This document shows, piece by piece, positions 54,517-56,001 of a stretch of DNA of 56,001 nucleotides. Below the pieces are notes generated by a model. That model was not told the origin of the DNA. It did no database searches and saw nothing but the letters and a program-made list of their open reading frames with translations. Positions within the stretch are counted from its first letter, which is position 1. The number at the start of each line of letters is the position of its first letter. Source of the DNA: Bacillota bacterium (GTDB lineage Bacteria > Bacillota > Dethiobacteria > Dethiobacterales > Dethiobacteraceae); assembly GCA_018725565.1 (NCBI GenBank), contig QLUR01000016.1, positions 1-56,001 on the forward strand. The letters run 5' to 3'. The translations under genes and the position numbers were made by a program.

Positions 54517-55652
54517 TACTCTTTACCCCCAATCATCTTCCTAAACCTGCTAAAAATATGCGTCGCGTCGTTTGGGCCCGGCCCCGCTTCCGGGTGATGC
54601 TGCACGGAAAAAGCCGGCAGCTCTACATGACGCATCCCCTCTTCCGTCCCATCGTACAGGTTTTTATGTGTCAACCGTACCTGCCCGCCCAAGCTTTCAA
54701 TATCCACACAATAATTGTGGTTTTGCGCCGTAATTTCCACCCGGCCTGTTTCCAGGTCCAGCACCGGATGGTTTCCGCCGTGATGGCCGAATTTTAACTT
54801 GTATGTCTTGCCGCCCATGGCCAGGCCCATTGCCTGGTGACCAAGGCAGATACCGAACAACGGCTTTTTGCCCAGTATTTTTCGCGCGTTGTCGACGACA
54901 TAAGTCACCGTAGCCGGATCACCCGGCCCGTTGCTTAAGACCACGCCGTCGCACTCCATCTCCAGCACTGCCTCCGCCGGTGTCTGTGCCGGCACCACCG
55001 TCACGGCAAAGCCGGCCGCCACCAAATGGCGCAGGATGCTGTATTTTACCCCCAGGTCATAAACCACAACCTTAAGCTGAGTTTCAACCTGCTCCGCCGG
55101 CTGGCACCACGGCCTGCAGTCCTGTTGCCAGCGGTACGGGTTAGCCGCCGAAACTTTCTTTACCAGATCAACAGCCGCCATGCCCGGATGTGCCCTTACT
55201 TTTGAAAGCAGGCTGGAGACGCTAAAATCCACCGTGGAAATGACCCCCAACTGAGAGCCGTGATTGCGCAAATGCACGGTCAGCGCCCTGGTATCTATCC
55301 GCTCTATGCCAACAACCCCTTGCTCTTTCAGGTAACTGCCCAGCGACAGACATTTCACACCGCCGGTACCGGCGCGCCAATTACTGGGAAAATCAAGGTA
55401 TTCCTTAACTATAAATCCTTCTGCTTTGATGCCGCCGGCAGACTCCACATCCTCGCCGTTAACGCCGTAATTGCCGATCTGCGTGTAAGTCATGGCCACA
55501 ATTTGTCCCTTATAGGAAGGATCCGTCAAAATCTCCTGGTAGCCGCACATCGAGGTGTTAAAGACCACCTCCCCTACAGTTTCTCCCGCCGCACCGAAGT
55601 TCGTCCCCTCAAAAGCAGTCCCATCGGCCAAGACCAGCACTGCCCTGTTCAT
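54516..55652 (-). CDS. carA: Carbamoyl phosphate synthase, small (glutaminase) subunit
   Basis: The glutaminase subunit supplies ammonia to CarB. From ATG 55652 ([20 protein letters not shown]), nine bases after GGGAG, it has 378 residues. The catalytic Cys is in [18 protein letters not shown] and the His/Glu pair in [14 protein letters not shown]. The upstream open frame to 55691 lies in the leader and is not translated. It overlaps carB by one base. Confidence 0.97.
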   Translation of the reverse strand: MNRAVLVLADGTAFEGTNFGAAGETVGEVVFNTSMCGYQEILTDPSYKGQIVAMTYTQIGNYGVNGEDVESAGGIKAEGFIVKEYLDFPSNWRAGTGGVKCLSLGSYLKEQGVVGIERIDTRALTVHLRNHGSQLGVISTVDFSVSSLLSKVRAHPGMAAVDLVKKVSAANPYRWQQDCRPWCQPAEQVETQLKVVVYDLGVKYSILRHLVAAGFAVTVVPAQTPAEAVLEMECDGVVLSNGPGDPATVTYVVDNARKILGKKPLFGICLGHQAMGLAMGGKTYKLKFGHHGGNHPVLDLETGRVEITAQNHNYCVDIESLGGQVRLTHKNLYDGTEEGMRHVELPAFSVQHHPEAGPGPNDATHIFSRFRKMIGGKE

Positions 55653-55689
55653 TCCGTCACTCTCCCTTTTCACCGGATTTACAGGCAAC

Positions 55690-55728
55690 AAAAAAAGCTA
55701 ACCCGGCGGTCTATACCGCCTTGTCAGC
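55690..55728 (-). terminator. Attenuator terminator upstream of carA
   Basis: On the minus strand the stem GCTGAC...GTTAGC extends through GGCGGT/ACCGCC (55697-55728) and is followed by seven T (55690-55696). It stops transcription 38 bp before carA unless an alternative fold forms. It also overlaps the stop of the mini-frame. Confidence 0.85.
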
Positions 55729-55750
55729 CAGGTAAAGCAGCAGCTTTCAT
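55724..55750 (-). CDS. Eight-residue leader mini-frame in the car attenuator
   Basis: The minus-strand AAGGAGG site precedes ATG 55750, which opens MKAAALPG and then TGA (55724-55726). The stop falls within the terminator stem. A ribosome on it would disturb the stem, so it could modulate attenuation. No family exists for such a tiny frame; the call rests on the very good ribosome binding site and position. Confidence 0.45.
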   Translation of the reverse strand: MKAAALPG

Positions 55751-55768
55751 TTGCCAAGCCTCCTTTTT

Positions 55769-55782
55769 AGCCTCTCAGGACT
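55769..55782 (-). promoter_or_regulatory. PyrR-binding loop of the pyrimidine attenuator
   Basis: On the minus strand AGTCCTGAGAGGCT matches the PyrR anti-antiterminator consensus ARUCCNGNGAGGYU at every position. With UMP or UTP bound, PyrR stabilises this loop, so the downstream terminator forms and carAB transcription stops. Confidence 0.88.
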
Positions 55783-55806
55783 AATTTAAAGGTGCTTACC
55801 TGCGCT

Positions 55807-55835
55807 ATATTATCATACGGTTTGCTGCCTGTCAA
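55807..55835 (-). promoter_or_regulatory. Promoter of carAB
   Basis: On the minus strand -35 TTGACA (55830-55835) and -10 TAATAT (55807-55812) are spaced 17 bp. Transcription would begin near 55800, about 150 bases before carA, leaving room for the PyrR loop and attenuator. Confidence 0.88.
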
Positions 55836-55960
55836 CAAAAAAAGCGGGGACCTTTTTCAGCGCTGCGGCGCGTTAAAATACCGAAAAATTAACTCTTGAA
55901 AAAATTTTAAAAAAGTTCTGTTTTCTCGTTAGTTTGACAGCTTAGCTAAATACAGAAACC

Positions 55961-55992
55961 AAAAACCCCCTGCGGCATAAGGCTTCAGGGGA
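55961..55992 (-). terminator. Terminator of the gene upstream of carA (outside the window)
   Basis: Stem CCCCTG/CAGGGG (55967-55972 and 55986-55991 on the plus strand), followed on the minus strand by GTTTTTGG. It should end a minus-strand transcript coming from beyond the right edge. On the plus strand it is followed by AAAATTTTTT, so it may work both ways. Confidence 0.75.
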
Positions 55993-56001
55993 AAATTTTT
56001 T

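Noticed and set aside
1-56001. CRISPR arrays, tRNA or rRNA genes
   Set aside because: No regularly spaced repeat array and no cloverleaf or rRNA-like stretch was noticed on either strand. A tRNA search program would settle it.

Overview
The window is a chromosomal segment of an anaerobic Bacillota (Firmicutes) bacterium. Evidence for this is the B. subtilis-like order rpoB-rpoC-L7Ae-rpsL-rpsG-fusA-tuf, long-form Hpf, YitT, DUF1659/DUF2922 proteins, an S-box (SAM-I) riboswitch before metK, a PyrR-type leader before carA, consensus sigma-A promoters and strong AGGAGG ribosome binding sites. A ferredoxin-type 2-oxoacid oxidoreductase and a CooC-like nickel-insertion ATPase suggest an anaerobe with Wood-Ljungdahl or CO metabolism, as in Peptococcaceae-like clostridia. 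I cannot name the genus.

Most genes lie on the minus strand. Positions 1-11045 hold the transcription/translation operon (tuf start, fusA, rpsG, rpsL, an L7Ae protein, rpoC, rpoB), driven by a promoter just before rpoB. Positions 11364-16385 hold a coiled-coil protein, a CtpA-type protease, an EnvC-like M23 protein and FtsEX, a cell-envelope remodelling set. A short inverted-repeat element lies after the M23 gene. On the plus strand, 16592-19121 encodes a two-subunit 2-oxoacid:ferredoxin oxidoreductase.

Positions 19137-22669 look like an accessory island: a HepT/MntA toxin-antitoxin pair, a transposase fragment, a 73-bp copy of the 3' part of the neighbouring oxidoreductase gene, and a compact plus-strand cassette. 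The cassette contains an unannotated 29-residue peptide with a W-x-x-P-x-L leader motif, a PqqD-like recognition protein, a radical SAM enzyme with a reduced C-terminal cluster domain, and a UbiA-family prenyltransferase. It is the best candidate for an undescribed system: a ribosomally made, radical-SAM-modified peptide whose product may be prenylated or act with a prenylated quinone at the membrane.

Positions 22738-27588 carry secA, prfB (with its +1 programmed frameshift) and yitT. Positions 27722-33513 carry a dipeptide/oligopeptide ABC importer in the order D-F-A-B-C, with REP-like palindromes in three of its gaps. A divergent ABC exporter and a TetR regulator follow (33708-36337), with twin 18-bp operators between the two units. 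Positions 36282-44866 contain DUF5317, an HD-GYP phosphodiesterase, two uncharacterised proteins, hpf, a cold-shock gene, comF, recD2 and DUF2922/DUF1659 proteins.

Positions 45038-50698 contain metK under SAM control, fabZ, a phosphoribosyltransferase and a MoxR-ATPase/VWA/CooC-like trio that may be a metal-centre maturation module. Positions 50819-56001 hold a 45-residue protein gene and the carAB operon with its attenuated pyrimidine leader. Starts were chosen from ribosome binding sites and family alignments from memory; no database search was possible.
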